DNA of 64,000 bases from Cenococcum geophilum 1.58 (taxonomy: Eukaryota; Ascomycota; Dothideomycetes; Gloniales; Gloniaceae), in contig KV748235.1 in the NCBI GenBank assembly GCA_001692895.1, forward strand, positions 248,001-312,000, given 5' to 3'. Below are positions 22,875-37,122 of this stretch, piece after piece. The notes under the pieces are model-generated. The model saw nothing but the letters and a program-made list of their open reading frames with translations. It did no database searches and was not told where the DNA came from. Positions within the stretch are counted from its first letter, which is position 1. Every line of letters begins with the position of its first letter. The position numbers and the translations under genes were made by a program.

Positions 22875-24980
22875 CCTTTTACCACACATGCAACCTTACC
22901 AAAAGGTAGCGCCGCACTTCAAAACTTACGCATACCCATCTTACCACCAAAAACAATCGATTTTCCAACTTTCAAGACCTATTCCTACTGCTTAGCGAGC
23001 TATAGGTGGATTTAATTGTCGTTTTACCCCCTTTACCCCAACAGAAAATTCTTCTTAGGGGTGGTCCTAGCTTATAAGCGAAGCACGGACAGGAACACTA
23101 AAACTACTACTACTACTACCACCACCAATACTAGGGGTCTAGTATTACTACTACCTTTAAACCTAATCTCCCCAGAAATCCTCTAGTAGGAATTAGTAAG
23201 GAAAAAGGGTATAAGGATAGTAAAAACTAGAAACTCCCCCTATAAAATGCCAAGGCCCGGCAGGCCTAAAAGAAAACCTCCTATAGAAATAAGTGATAAT
23301 GAGTCTACATCTACACTCACTTTTTCTGCCCCTTCTCCTTCCCCTGGCCTATTTGGGACAGGAGAAAAAGAGGACATCCTCAGTCTTTTACTGAAAAAGA
23401 AAACCAAAACCTGTAAAAAAGACAACCCAAAATGAGGACTTTTACGGCTGGTATAACTAGCATATCTTTTTATCCCCTTTTCTCCAGAACAACACCTATA
23501 AAAGGCTCTAGATAGCCTAACCCAGGCCTATAAAGGGCTAGAAGAAGAAGAAGAAGAGAAGAAGAAGAAGAAAGAAATAAAAGGAATAAGTTAAACAGCT
23601 AGAGGACTATACCACGTAGTGTCCTAGCAGGAGAAAACCCCTTTATAAAAGGAAAAGAAAAGACAAACGATGTCCTAAAAGGACTAGTCGAGAAATTAGA
23701 GCTCTCCGTAAGGAGGTAGCCCCTACTAAAGAAACCTACGCAGAGAGGCTAAAGAAGGGCCTCCCTACTTCGTCCTCTCTACCCTCCTTATTACCATTTC
23801 CTACTCCTTCTACTTCTACTAGAAGTAAGAAAAAGCAGCTATAAGAAAGAAAGCTAGTCCTAATTACAGACCAAAAGGACCAACCTTTGGATACCTTCTC
23901 TATACAAAACAAAGTCAATCAACTATTTGCATCAAAACTGCAAGTAGAAAAACCTGTTTTAGCATCCATAGCTAGAACTAAAGGAAAACAAAATATTCTC
24001 CTTACGACTACAGAAGAGTATAATGCGGATTTCCTAGTTAAATATAAAGAAATCTGGCATAACTGCTTTACCTTTTAAAGAGAACAAAAACTAGAACCTT
24101 GGGTTTAAATTATAGCCCATAGGGTTTCTACCCTACCTTTCTTAGGAGAAGGAGGCTCTAAGCTTCTAAAAGAAGAAATCGAGACCTTTAATCCTATAAG
24201 GATATAAGGACTACCTAGATGGATCTTATCTAGTGTAAAAAGACACAATCTACAGACCAGATTTGGCTCTATAGTTTTTACTATAGAGAACAAAGAAAAA
24301 AGACAAGAAATCCTTAAGCAAAAAGAGATATTAATTGCAGGTATAGCTACTAAGGTAGTAAAATACCTCGAAGTCTCTCCTACTACGCAGTGTACGAGCT
24401 GCCAAAAATTTGGCCATATAGGAGATAGGTGCTCTACTAGGGCCTGCAGATACTGTGCGGCTGCATATTTATCTAAAGACCATTCCTATTCTACCTGTAT
24501 AATAACAGGCAAGCCTTGCCAGCATACTACCCCTCTTTGCATTAATTGTAAAGAAAAACACTTTGCTAATAGTAAAGACTGCGAGACTCTTAAAGCTGCT
24601 AAACTAGTACGCGAAGAAGATTCTATGGAAGAATAAAAACAGATAGGATTCTAGAAGGAGGCAACTCCTACTAGGCTCTTAAAAAGATATTAGAGAGCAA
24701 AAGGACAGAAATAAATTGCAAAAGGACAGGGACAGGGGTTAGGATTTCTTATAGTTTTTCTTACCATTTTCTCATTCCCTAGTAGTTGTAGTATCTTAGT
24801 GTTTTACTAGGAAACTATAAACTCCTAATTTAGGGGTTTATAAACTACTAGGACATAGCTACTAGTACATATTAAGCTGCCTAGAAAGGATTTATGTATA
24901 TAGAACTATAGAGCCATAGCCCAAGGCTGCATGCGCAGTATTGTACTTAGTATAATACAATGGATAAAAAAATTAAAAAA
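22875..24980 (+). mobile_element. ORF1-only LINE (Tad-type, non-autonomous)
   Basis: The element is flanked by a 14 bp target duplication AATTATTAAGAACA (22861-22874 and 24981-24994). The uninterrupted target is visible in element A near 36300-36320. A 5' UTR of about 370 bp (with an ACTACTACTACTACC-type run at 23103-23130) leads into ORF1. The ORF1 stop is followed only by about 345 bp of 3' UTR and an A-rich tail, so ORF2 (endonuclease and reverse transcriptase) is absent although both ends are present. The same 3' end occurs at 16474-16805. Confidence 0.82.
23247..24636 (+). pseudogene. LINE ORF1 (gag-like, CCHC zinc knuckles)
   Basis: The frame opens MPRPGRPKRKPP and is cut by several stops and probable frameshifts. 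The C-terminal part is well preserved: FGHIGDRCSTRACRYCAA, then CIITGKPCQHTTPLCINCKE and HFANSKDC, which give consecutive CCHC-type knuckles as in Tad-clade LINE ORF1 proteins. These proteins bind the element RNA. The final stop is at 24634-24636. RIP seems lighter here than in the surrounding gypsy element. Confidence 0.75.
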
Positions 24981-27900
24981 AATTATTAAGAACATTTATA
25001 ACGTTAATATTTAATACTATAGTATTATTTAGGTATAATTTAACCTATATACGTCTTTAATTAACGTCATAATTGCCTTCCCTGGCCGCGTACTTAGTTT
25101 TTATAAGGAAGTAATAGTTAGATAATATATACTTATATTTCCTTTCTTTTAGATAACATTATTATAACGGAGTTATATTGGTAAGGTTACAGCTATTTAC
25201 TAAAAGGGTATTAGACGGTAAAGTATAAGGACATCTTTACTTATTAAGCTGCCCCTTTTCCTTAATACCTTACTTTCCCATTATTAACCTTTATCCAATT
25301 TAGACATATCTTTAATATATTATTAAGATTTTCTTCTTTTTTATTATTAATTTAATATACCTTTTTATTCTCCTACTAACTACTCTTTTAAGTAAATTCT
25401 ATAGCGTATTCTACCTTTATATATAGAACCCCAACCTCCGTTAACCTATAATTAGTACTAGTCCTATCTAAATAATTTTGCCTATATGTCTTTAAAAAAC
25501 CAGAAATCTTATAATAGGATTCTGGAGGCTTATAATAAGATATACTGCGTTAGATCTAATACCTTTAGTCCTTATAATTAGTGTATACGTACTTAGAGCG
25601 GTAGTTACGTTAAGGTAAGCTATTCTATTCTTAATAGATTTCTATTACTAACTTTAAGCTTTAATAGCCTAGGCCTAAGTAGCAACGTTCCTTTAATGTC
25701 CTTAACTACTATATTACCCAGGCTCTCTCTTATTCTAATATAAATACTAAATAACTTAGTTAAATTTAAGATTATACCACGGCTATTTATACTACCTATA
25801 ATTCCTAGTAAGCTAGCTAGTAACGCCTAATATAAGAGTAGGGTTAGTATACTAAGGATAGAGTGCGGGATGGGGGTAATAAGAAGAAGGTTGCTATCTA
25901 CTATAGAAAGAAGTTCGCGTATACGTATTAAGTTTTAAAAAAGTATAATATAATATATTATTAGGTAGGTTACCCTTTAGGTACCTAGCGGATAGGTAAC
26001 TAATAGTTACTATAGTAAGGTCTTAGTAGTTCTAGACTATATTAGCTAGCTAATATCTCTATTTATTCTAGGCTTAAGTATATCTTTATTAACTATAAGC
26101 TTACACTGTAAGAACTTTATTAGTATTAGTTTGGACCTAATATTAGTATTAAGCGTTTAAGGATCTCTGCCCTAACTACACCTTATTATCCTACCCCTAT
26201 TTTTATACCTACTTATACCCCTACTAAGGGGTCTAGATCCCATTCTTGTTAGCTATTACTTAGTAGCCCAATAGATACTAATCCTGCTCCTAAGGATAAG
26301 GCATAGTAGCTTTTTAGATTAGGTATTTGGGGTTTATTCTTATATAGAGTAATAATTAAGGACCTTAATTAAGGTGCTTAGGAAGGCCTTAGAAGGTCTT
26401 TAAGAAGGGCTTAAAAGCCCTAGGAATAATATTCCTGGTAAAGATTAATAAATAGGAATATAATTCTAGCAAAATGCCCTATTAACTCTATGCTATATAC
26501 GTAAAAAGGCTAAAAACCTATTCTACCTTAGGCTGTAGCCCTAATCCTTATAGTTTCTAGAGCCTATCTGTTCTATATCCAATTTAACCTATTTACTCTT
26601 TAGGGCCTCTTATGGCCTACTATAAGCTTTCTTTATAGATCGTGATAACACTATAGTATTAGGGCGCTTTTTATAATTTATAGATTATAGACCTTAGTTC
26701 TAATATTCTTTTAGAATATCTTTATAATAATTAAGGTAATCCTCTAGTTCCTATATAGAGTCCTTAGCGGGACAGCCTAGCTATTTAACTTTATATTAAA
26801 GCTTGTTCTTAACAGACTTATAGTACAGTATAGCTTTAACCTTATACCGCCCCCCTACTACCTTAAGGTGTTTAATTGGGCCTAGACGAAAGTTCTTTTT
26901 TAGCGGTAGTCTATACTATAGCTCTAATAGGTTTACATAAGGTACTGAGTATGTGTGGGCTAGGGGTGGTGGGCTAACTTATTAATTTATTCCTTAATTT
27001 AGAAGGGACTTGGGTATTTTATATTAAGCTTTTTTAATAGTTAATAGGTTTTAGTATTTATTAAACGTAGTGGAACCTTATTACCTACTCTAAAATGCTT
27101 ATTCTAGTACTTACAGTTATACTAAAGTCTCTACTGCTCTTAGGCATCTTATAGGCTCTACTTTATATACTTTTATTACTCATTTTATTCCTAGAGGTAT
27201 CCTTATACTCTCTAGTAGATATCTCTAAACTTCCCGGTAGGATCCTATAATTAATTATACTGCCTTAGCTAGTAATTATTAGGCATACTATTGAACCTAA
27301 ATAGTTAGACGTTATAGGTAATTTAGATAGGTACATACTTATATAATACGTATTATTTTAAATTATAAGCGTATTCTATATATGGAAGTAGCTTATACTA
27401 GTTATCTTACTAGTAGTTTAAATATATTTATAGGTAAGACTCTAGTTCCTAATTCTAGCGTTCTATTTACCTATCTATTTATAAATAAAAAGCTATACTA
27501 TAATGGTGGTCTATCTTTAAATAGAAGTATAGGTCCGACCAGTACTGGCTTATAAAGACGCTGCCCCTATTAGTAATAATAGAGTGCGGCTAATTTACTT
27601 TAAGAAAGTATTTCTCTTTAATTAGGTTAGTAAGCACTTATATATTAATCGCCTTATTAATAGAAAGGTATTGGACGTACTTTAAAACCTTATTAATGAG
27701 TATAAGAACTAAATTATATATTTATCTTTAGCCATTTTTAGATAGCGGGAGATCTATAATAAAGTCTATAGCGTAATATTGCTATAGCTTACTAGTGGGG
27801 GGAACTAATTTAAATAGACCCTATAGCTTATGCCTATAGATTTTATATACTTAACACTTCTTATAATAGCTAATATACTCCTTTACTTCCTATTCAAGCT

Positions 27901-30900
27901 TTAGCTAATAATATTTACACTAAAGTAATTCCACTATCTTAGCTTAACTATAGTAGCCGCCTAGAAATTATTGTAATTCTTTATAAGAATCTTCTATTAT
28001 AGATTTGCTTCTTATAGTATTTAAACCTTACTACCTCTATATAGTAGGCCTATTAGGTCTAATTCCCAATAGTAGCGCCTACTAGCTTCCTTTCCGTTAT
28101 ATTTTTAGTCTACTTCTGCATTAAAGATAGCATAGGAAGCGTTCCTTTATTGCACCTTATAGATAAGATCTATTAACCTTTTAGATAGTTTTTAGGTAAA
28201 AGCTATTTTATCTTATACTACTCTAAGTATAAGACTAGATGGTACTATAAATCTTATAACTCTTTAATATATATACGTTAGGAAGGCTACTATAAGGTTA
28301 AAGTCTTTTAGTTATTATAGGGCCCCGAGTTCGAATTGCTTTATAGCTTCGCTATTAGTTTAAAGGGATAGCTTAGCAATTAGAGATAGTATATTATTAG
28401 GTTCTGTATTTATATTAGGGACGTCCTATTTAGGTATATTTAGACCCTTAACGGCAACGGACTAGATACCAGCCGGAATATTAGTAGAAGCTAATAGGGT
28501 TTACACTGCCTAAGACTTAGTATATAGAGCTATAGGTACTTAAGCATCCTATATCTAGAGCTTATTCTATAATACAGGGAGTAAGATATCTATTATCTAT
28601 TTCCCTTCTCCCGTTTTAAAGCCTTTAGTATAATCTGGCCGTTATAACGGTCTATTAGTAGAATTATTTTCCCCTAGCTTATATTTAATCTTAAAATTAA
28701 ATCGTATAAGCTTCTCTACCTATTTAGCTTATTAAGGCATAAGGTCCTTTATAGTTATAAAGTAGCGTAGATTATAATAATCTAAGAGTATATAAGTAGT
28801 ATAGCTCGCGTACTTAAGATAGTATCGCCACTATTTAAAGCAGTTAACTATAGCTAGCAGTTCCTTATCGTGGGTATAATACCTAACTTTAGGTCCCTAG
28901 AATTTTCTACTATAGAATATTACTAGTCTTTAGTGGAGCTAGGTAGCGTCTAGATACCTATTAGGTTATAGTAGGATACTAATAAGGGTAAAATTTAATA
29001 TATTAGTAATTATTATTAATAGCTAATCTAGGTTAAAATCCTATAGTAATAAAGCTTTTATAAACTTTACGCGTAGTTTTTAAAAGGCCTTTTAAACCTT
29101 TTTGGGCTATAACTATAACTTACACTATTTAATTAGTCCCTTCTTAATTTTCTTCCTTACCGCCTTTAAGCTTTTTACTCCTTAGGTTAGGTCTTAAAAA
29201 GCTTCTATAGTATAATTAGATAGGTATTAGATAACGTCTAAGTAGTTATAAATAAAGCGCCTATAGAAATTGGCAAAGCCTAGGAACACTTAAATATCCT
29301 AGTAGCTCTCTAGCTCCGGCCACTCCTAGATTATCTACACCTATATTAAGTCTATAACTACACCTATAGGCGTTATAATATAACCTAGGAACTTAACCTA
29401 CTTAGTATTAAAGATATACTTTAACGCCTTAGCGTAAAGGCCCTAATTATTTAAACGTTCTAGCACTTCGTAGATATATTGCTTGTATTAATCCTTATTT
29501 TCTAAATAGAATAAGATATTATCTAAATAGATAATATATATACGGTTAGCTAGTCCCCCTAAGGCTCTATAAATATATAATTGGAATATCGTAGGCGTAT
29601 TAGCTAGCCTAAAAGGCATTACTAAATATTTAAGGTAGCTGTATTAGGTTTTAAAAGCGGTCTTTTATTTATCCCCTTCTTTAATATAGAGCCTATAATA
29701 GGCGTCTTATAAATCTAGCTTTATAAAGATCTTCGCCCTAAATAGTTAATCTAGCATTTTACTAACCAGTAGTAGTAGGTAACGGTTCTTAATTATAATC
29801 TTAGTAAGACCGCGATAGTCTATATATAGCCTTATAGTTCCATCTAGTTTTAGGATAAAGAGAATTGGCGTACCTGCCGGTAACTTACTAGGCTAGATCT
29901 ACTCCTTTTCTAGTAACCTATTAAAGTATTTTATAAGATCCTTAAGATCGCTACCTCCCTATAATATCTCTATAACCTATTTAGTAGTTCCCTATAGGGT
30001 CTTTATTATAGAGGGGTTATTACCTATACTAGACTCTATACCTATCTTACTATTAAATAGCGGTTAGATTTAATACTCCTTTAGGTATAAAGTATATACT
30101 ATTTTACCTAGGGCTACATTCTCTAGGATATCCTTTAGGCTTATTAGTAATATGCGCCCTTCTAAATCTTTATTATTCTACTATTTAAAGGCTCTTATCT
30201 TAAAGCGTATCTTAAGATCTAATTTTATAAGCTAAGGGTATTTAAGAATAAGATTATAACCTACAAAGTTAGCTACCTAGAAAGGTTATAGGCTAACTAC
30301 CTTAGTGCGGTTATATATATCGGCCACTAATACTATAAGCTTATAGGCACTATATAGTTTAATCTAATACTTATCTAAGAAGCCTATAATAGGTTTCCGC
30401 TACCTTTATAATAGAATAAGTTTATACTTTTTTACCAAATTATATTATATAAGATTAATTTTAGCGCCGCTATTATATAGTGCTTAGAACTAATATACCT
30501 TACCTATAGGAAGTACTATTTTTAGCTTAATAGTAATATAAAGAGTTTTTCCTTCCATATCTTGCCCTAATTATAGCTAAAAAAGGTCTGTAACTAGGGC
30601 TTTTCTTTTTTTAGATTATTAGTATAATTATCGCCCTGCTTATTTTTCTAATAAAATCTACCTCTAGAGTTTTCTCTTAACTTTTTAGAGTATTTCTATA
30701 AAGGTGTTAGATGGGTATTAGGTTGGCCCTAGGAGCCTTTTCCGTTACTTAAGGCCCCTAACTTTAACCCTTTTAAAGTTCTCTTTAAGAACGGCTTCTT
30801 TGAAGGTTAAGTCTACCCTATATTACTACTAGAGTGCCCACGCTTTTAGTAACCCCTTAGCTTTTTACTAAAAGAGGTCTAGTTCCTTACTATATTTTTA

Positions 30901-33547
30901 GCGTTTAAAACCGCTTGTTTAAAATCTGTATATATAGTAATCCGTAATAGGGCTCCTATGCATTTTATTTTGTTACAAATTACTAGCTTAATTCTAGCCT
31001 AGATAAACCCAATCTTCTCCTTCTTATAGATGCTACCGTCCTTATTTTTAAAGAGCTTTAAATCTATTTATTAAGTATAAGTTTCTATAAAGTTTATAAA
31101 TTAGTAAAAGTCGTAGCGGTTAAGCTATATTCTATTCTAAAATAGCTCTATATTATTATATTATATAATATATAGATCTTAAGTCCATTTCTTTAAAAAG
31201 GGTTACAGCTATAGCTATACAGTAATTTACTCTTTATTAAGCTAATTAAGTATAATCTAGTTTAGCAATTAGTCTTTAATCTTACTAATAATCTAGCGTA
31301 TACGCTCTTTAGTATTATCTTATATTATTAGTATCTTAAGGAAGTTATCTACTTTATAAACCTAATTGTTTAACTGCTAGGCGTTAGGTCTATAGCGGAG
31401 TTCTAAACTACTAGAGGTCTTAGCTAGTTAGTCTATATCCTTTTTCTATTTATAGCGTAAATAACTTTCTAAGTCTTCTATACCTCCTTAGGTAGATACT
31501 AAGTAGCCCCTAGAAAGTCCTTAGCCTTAGCTAGGTTATAAAAGATTTTATTTAGCCTAAATTAAGCTTTACTAGATCTAAACCTACCCCTAAAGGTTTC
31601 TAATATATTTATTAGTGGCTTTTTTCTATATAGTTTCTAAGAGCCTTACGGCAGCTTTTTAATATTTATTTTAAAGATAATTGGTTTAGGGCTCTTAACC
31701 TTTTAACCTTGGCCTTAAGGAAGCTTTAGCTATAGAGGTAGTATTAGAACTAGTAGCTAGTATATGCTTTCTAACAAGGCTTAGGTTTTAAGTTAGTAGT
31801 TAGTTTAAATTACCTAAAGAAGTAGGCCTACTTAGCATGTAAGTAGTCTATATACTACTACTATATTAATTATAGGCTGGTGGTTTTCTGGGAGGGTTCC
31901 GGTTGGTTCCCTAGTTAAATATATTAGTATATTCTTCTAGCATTTCTAGCTTAGGAAAAGATCTTAAAGTCGCCTTTAGCGCTTAATCTTCTAATTAGCC
32001 TAAGTAGGGCTAGAGGGGCTCTAGTTACTTTCTGGTAGCGTTATAGCTATTATAAAGGGTATCTATATTTTCCTTAGTAGTAACTATAGGTATATAAGAG
32101 TTTTTAAGCTCCTAGAGCATCTAGGTATTAGGGCTTATTTAGCCATCTTACCTAAGGGTTATATTATTGCAATCTCTTGCTATTAAAGGGACCTTTCTAC
32201 CTTAGCGCGACGGCTTTCTGTAAGGTACCCATGGGGTTTCTATTTAAGTCATTACGAGATTTTTAAGGGAGAATAGTAGTTATAAATAAAAGATATAAAT
32301 AAACAATCTAGTCCTTAAAGCCGACTACCCTTCTAAAAAGAAGTAGGAAGGATATAAATATAAGGGGGCTTTATAGATAGGGGGCTATAAGGCATGATTA
32401 TAAAATAGAATAAATTAGTAAAAGAGACAAATCCTTAAAAAGGTAAGGCCTTTAGGATTATGGAGACTATATACTATGGGTACGTACCTCCAGTATATAA
32501 CCAGCGACTATTTAAGGGGCGTCTAGGGGTTATCTTAGGGGCAACCCAAAGTATCCGCAATAATATCCCTTATAGCTATCCCCTTAAACTAATAGCGAAG
32601 CTATAGAGTAATTGGGACTTAAAGCCCTATAATAACTAAAGAACTTTAACTTTATAGCGGCCTTCCTAATATATACATATTAAAGAGTTATAAGATATAT
32701 AGTACTATCTAGTCTTATACTTAAAGTAGTATAAAATAAAATAGCTTTTACCTAAAAACTATCTAAAAGGTTAATGGATTTTATCTATAAGGTATAATAA
32801 AGGGACGCTTTCTATATTACCTTTAATGTAAAAATAGACTAGGAATGTAATAGAAAGAATGCTATAAAATACTAAAATTAGAAACTAGACCTAATGGGCC
32901 TACTATATAGAAATAGTAAGGTTTAGGTACTATAAGAAGTAAATCTATAATAGAAGATTCTTATAAAGAATTATAATAATTCTCTAGGCAGCTACTATAG
33001 TTAAGTAAAAATAGTAAAATTACTTTAACGTAAATATTATTAACTAAAGCTTAATTAGGAAGTAAAGGAGTATATTAGCTATTGTAAGCAGTGTTAAGTA
33101 TATAAGATCCGCAGGTATAAGCTATAGGGTTTACTTAAATTAGTTCCCCCTACTAGTAAGCTATAGTAATATTACGCCATAAACTTTATTATAGATCTCC
33201 TACTATTTAAAGATAGCTAAGGACGAATATATAATTTAGTCTTTATATTTATTAATAGGTTTTTAAAGTACGTCTAATACCTTTTTATTAATAAAACGAT
33301 TAATATATAAGCGCTTACTAACCTAATTAAGAAGAAATGCTTTCTTAAAGTAGATTAGCCGCACTCTATTATTACTAATAGGAGTAGTATCTTTATAAGT
33401 TAGTACTGGTTAGACCTATACTTCTATTTAAAGATAGACTACTATTATAGTATAGCTTTTTATCTATAAATAGACGGGTAAATAGAACGCTAGAACTAGA
33501 AACTAAAGTCTTACCTATAAATATATTTAAACTACTAGTAGGATAAC

Positions 33548-33774
33548 TGTTAGCGACTCTATCAATCGAGACATAAGCACGGCAAAAGGGTTGCGCAAGC
33601 CTAGACGATTAGATTGTCTATAAACGAGAATCTAAAGCTAGGGAAAGGAAAGGAGAAGAAGAGCAGCGCCGTTCGATGTTTTATAAGATCTTCGCGTCAC
33701 GTGACCGCAATATGCGGCAATCTGTGGCAACTTGCCGGTGCGTAGTTCTGCCAAGTTCTGCCAGTGCCGTAACA
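33548..33774 (+). mobile_element. Solo LTR, family C, lightly mutated
   Basis: This 227 bp piece begins TGTTAGCGAC and ends GCCGTAACA, flanked by a perfect 5 bp duplication ATAAC (33543-33547 and 33775-33779). It matches the 226 bp LTR at 40577-40802 but keeps many more G and C bases, so it is younger or escaped RIP. It contains CACGTG near 33697. Confidence 0.85.
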
Positions 33775-34883
33775 ATAACTAGTATAAGCTACTTTCGTAT
33801 ATAGAGTACGCTTATAATTTAAAGTAATACGCATTATATAAGTATATACTAATCCAGATTACCTATAGTGTTTAACTATTTAGGTTAATAGTATACCTAG
33901 TAATTACTAGCTAAGGCCGTATAATTAATTATAGGATTCTACTATAAAGTCTAAGGATATTTACTAAAAAGTATAAGAATACCTTTGGGAATAGGAGAAG
34001 TAATAAAAGTATGCAAAGTAGAGCCTATAAAATACCTAAAAGTAATAGAGACTTTAATATAACTATAAACATTAGGATAAGCATTTTAGAGTAGGCGATA
34101 AGGATCTATTATATTTAACAAATATTAAGACCTACTAACTATCAAAGAAGCTTAATGTAAGATACCTAGGTCCCTTCTAAATTAAAAAATAAACTAGTAA
34201 GTTAACCTACCGTCTCTAGTTACCCCCATCTATAGCCTATATATATTTAGTATTTATATAAACCTACTAGAGCTATAATATAGACTACTACTAGAAAAGA
34301 ACTTCCGTCTAGGCCTAATTAAATACCTTAAGGTAGTAGGCAAGCGGTATAAGGTTAAAGCTATATTATACTATAAGTCTATTAAGAACAAGCTTTAATA
34401 TAAAGTTAAATAGCTAGGCTAGCCCGCTAAGGACTCTATATATAGGAACTAGAAGACCACCTTAATTATTATAAAGATATTCTAAAAGAATATTAGGACC
34501 AAGGTCTGTAATCTATAAATTATAGAAAGCGCTTTAATATTATAGTATTATCGCGACCTATAAAAAAAGCTCGTAAAAAGAGTAAATAGGTTAAATTAGA
34601 TATAAAATAAATAGGTTCTAAAAACTATAAGGATTAGGGTTATAACCTAAAGTAGGATAGATCCTTAGCCTTTTTACGTATATAGTATAGAATTAATAAG
34701 GCATTTTACTAGAATTGAATTCCTATTAGTTAATCTATACTAAGAATATTATTTCTAGGGCTCTTAAGCCCTTTTTAAAAGCCTTCTAAGGCCTTTTTAA
34801 GCACCTAATTAAGGTCCTTAATTACTACTATATATAAGAATATATCCTAAATACCTAATCTAAAAAAGCCACTATGCCTTATC

Positions 34884-35010
34884 TGTCAGGTGACGAAGTC
34901 ACCTCGCCTATATGTATTGTTCCGCACAGCCGTGTCTAGCATCAAGCCAGTCACTCGTTTACCTTTTGCGGGTTTGTGTGGCTGAGTGGTGCGGAGCTTA
35001 TCACCTCACA
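34884..35010. mobile_element. Short solo-LTR-like element, family G (127 bp)
   Basis: It starts TGTCAGGTGACG and ends CACCTCACA, with a perfect 5 bp duplication TTATC (34879-34883 and 35011-35015). A perfect inverted repeat GGTGACGAAGTCACC lies at its left end. It has no coding capacity. I see no second copy in this window. Confidence 0.8.
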
Positions 35011-37005
35011 TTATCCTTAGGAGTAGGGTTAGTATTTATTGGCCCTTTAAGGGATGGTTAATGGAAATAAGATCCCTTAATAGGCGTATAAATAGGCATA
35101 AAAATAGGGGTAGGATAATAAGGTATAGCTAGGGCAGAGATCCTTAAACGATTAACACTAATATTAGGTCTAACCTAATACTAATAAAGCTCTAGCGGTA
35201 TAAGCTTATAGTTAATAAAGATATACTTAAGCCCAGAATAAACAGAGACGTTAACTGGCTAGTATAGTCTAAAACCACTAAGACCTTACTACGGCAACTA
35301 TTAATTACCTATCCGCTAGGTATTTAAAGGGTAACCTACCTAATAATATATTACATTATGTTCTTTTAAAACTTAATATATATACGCAAACTCCTTCCTA
35401 TAGTAGATAGTAACCTTCTTCTTATCCTCCCTATCCTTTACCCTATTCTTAATATACTAACCTTACTCTTATATTAAGCGTTACTAGCTAGCTTACTAAG
35501 AGTTATAGGCTGTATAGATAGCTATAGCATAATCTTAAATTTAACCTAAATATTTAGCATTAGCGCTTAAATAGGAGAGAGCTCGGATAATATAGTAGTT
35601 AAGGATATTAAAGGAACGTCGCCACTTAGGCCTAGGCTATTAAAGTTAATAATAGAAATCTATTAAGGATAGAAAAGCTTACCTTAATATAACTGCCGCT
35701 CTTAATATATATACATTAATTATAAGGACTAAAGGTATTAGATTTAATATAGCGCGTTTTATTATAAGCCTCCAAAATCCTATTATTAGATTTCTAGTCT
35801 TTTAAAGACATACAGGCAAAATTATTTAGGTAGGACTAGTACTGGTTATAGGTTAGTGGGGGTTAGGGTTCTATATATAAAGGTAAGGCTAAAATATACT
35901 ATAGAATTCACTTAAAAGAGTAGTTAGTAGGAGAATAAAGAGGTATATTAAATTAATAAATAAATAAAAAAAATATACTAAAGATGCGTCTAAATTAAAT
36001 AAAGGTTAATAATGGGAAGTAAGGTATTAAGAAAAAGGATTAAGCTTAATAAGTAAAGTGTCTTTATACTTTACCTTCTAATACCTTTTTAGTAAATAGC
36101 CGCAACTTTACCGATATAACTCTATTATAATAGCGCTATTTAGAAGAAAGGAAACACATGTATAAGCTATTTAGCTATTACTTCCTTATAAAAACTAATA
36201 ACGTAGCCAGGGGAAGGTAATTAAGATATTAATTAAAGATATATATAGGTTAAATTATACCTAAAATAATACTATAGTATTAAAGAACAACGTTATAAAC
36301 GTTTTTAATAATTATATAATAGCTATAGATACTATTATAAATATCCCTCCTATTTACTAGGCAGTAGAGCTACGCTAAATATATAGTATAAAACCATTAG
36401 ATTTAAAAGTATATATACTAAATCTTAGGAGATAAGTCTCCTTAATTAACTAATTAATACCTTAACTATATCTAATAGCCTAAGGGCAAATACGGGAATA
36501 ATATGTTAGTAATATAAAGGATTATATAAAAGGATTATATATTATATTTTAATAGTTAAAGACAATAGCAAGCTAAGGCCCTATATATTAAGCTATATAC
36601 TAAATAGTTTTACGGAACTATATTAAGAACATTAAATTACTTATAATACTTATAATTGATTATAAACTAGTATAAAGGCTTAAATATAAAGTTATATAAA
36701 AATCCTTAAGTCAGCATAGGTAGTTACTAGTAGGCTTTTAATAGGCTTTTAGTAGGTTCCTAGTAATTCTTACGTCTTTTCTCTAGTTACATTTTCCCCA
36801 TATTAAGGTTTTTTTAGGAGTTTAAAGTAGGGGTTAGATAAATAGATAATATATAGTAGTATACTAATATCACTTTAATATTTTTTAAAACCCTTCTGGG
36901 ATAAGCCCTTATAATCTCCTTACTATAAGGTAATAGCAATTAGGGGCTAACTATAAGAAGGGGGGAGATAATATAAGAGATATTATTATGGTTACCTTAG
37001 GTTAC

Positions 37006-37122
37006 TGTGACGATCGCCCACCAAGCCAAACGAACGCAACTGGCCAAAAAGGTACAGTGTCGAACCAAGTGGTTTGACGGCTCGGTAACTAATATATATA
37101 CGTTCCCTGTCGTCACCTAACA
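37006..37122. mobile_element. Short solo-LTR-like element, family H, copy 1 (117 bp)
   Basis: It starts TGTGACGATCGCC and ends CACCTAACA inside the 3' LTR of element A. The flanks are GTTAC (37001-37005) and GTTGC (37123-37127), a 5 bp duplication in which one copy has a TpG to TpA change. The core GTCGAACC-AAGT-GGTTTGAC is an inverted repeat with one mismatched pair. Confidence 0.82.

Larger units (their letters stand above)
18865..32574 (-). mobile_element. Ty3/gypsy element B, nested in A, minus strand
   Basis: The element is bounded by a perfect 5 bp duplication GCTAT. Its 5' LTR is 32359-32574 (216 bp). Its 3' LTR is 18865-22210 and is split by a DNA transposon (about 198 bp net). LTR ends read TATAAGGG..CCCTTATA, which are RIP versions of TG..CA. 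A polypurine tract lies against the 3' LTR (seen on the plus strand as a C-run followed by TTCTTATAG at about 22213-22231). Running leftward, gag/protease lies at about 32.3-30.5 kb, RT and RNase H at about 30.2-28.6 kb, and integrase plus a chromodomain at about 28.6-26.7 kb. A long non-coding 3' region follows. Stops at Gln codons and TA enrichment show heavy RIP. A LINE interrupts the 3' region at 22875. Confidence 0.85.
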
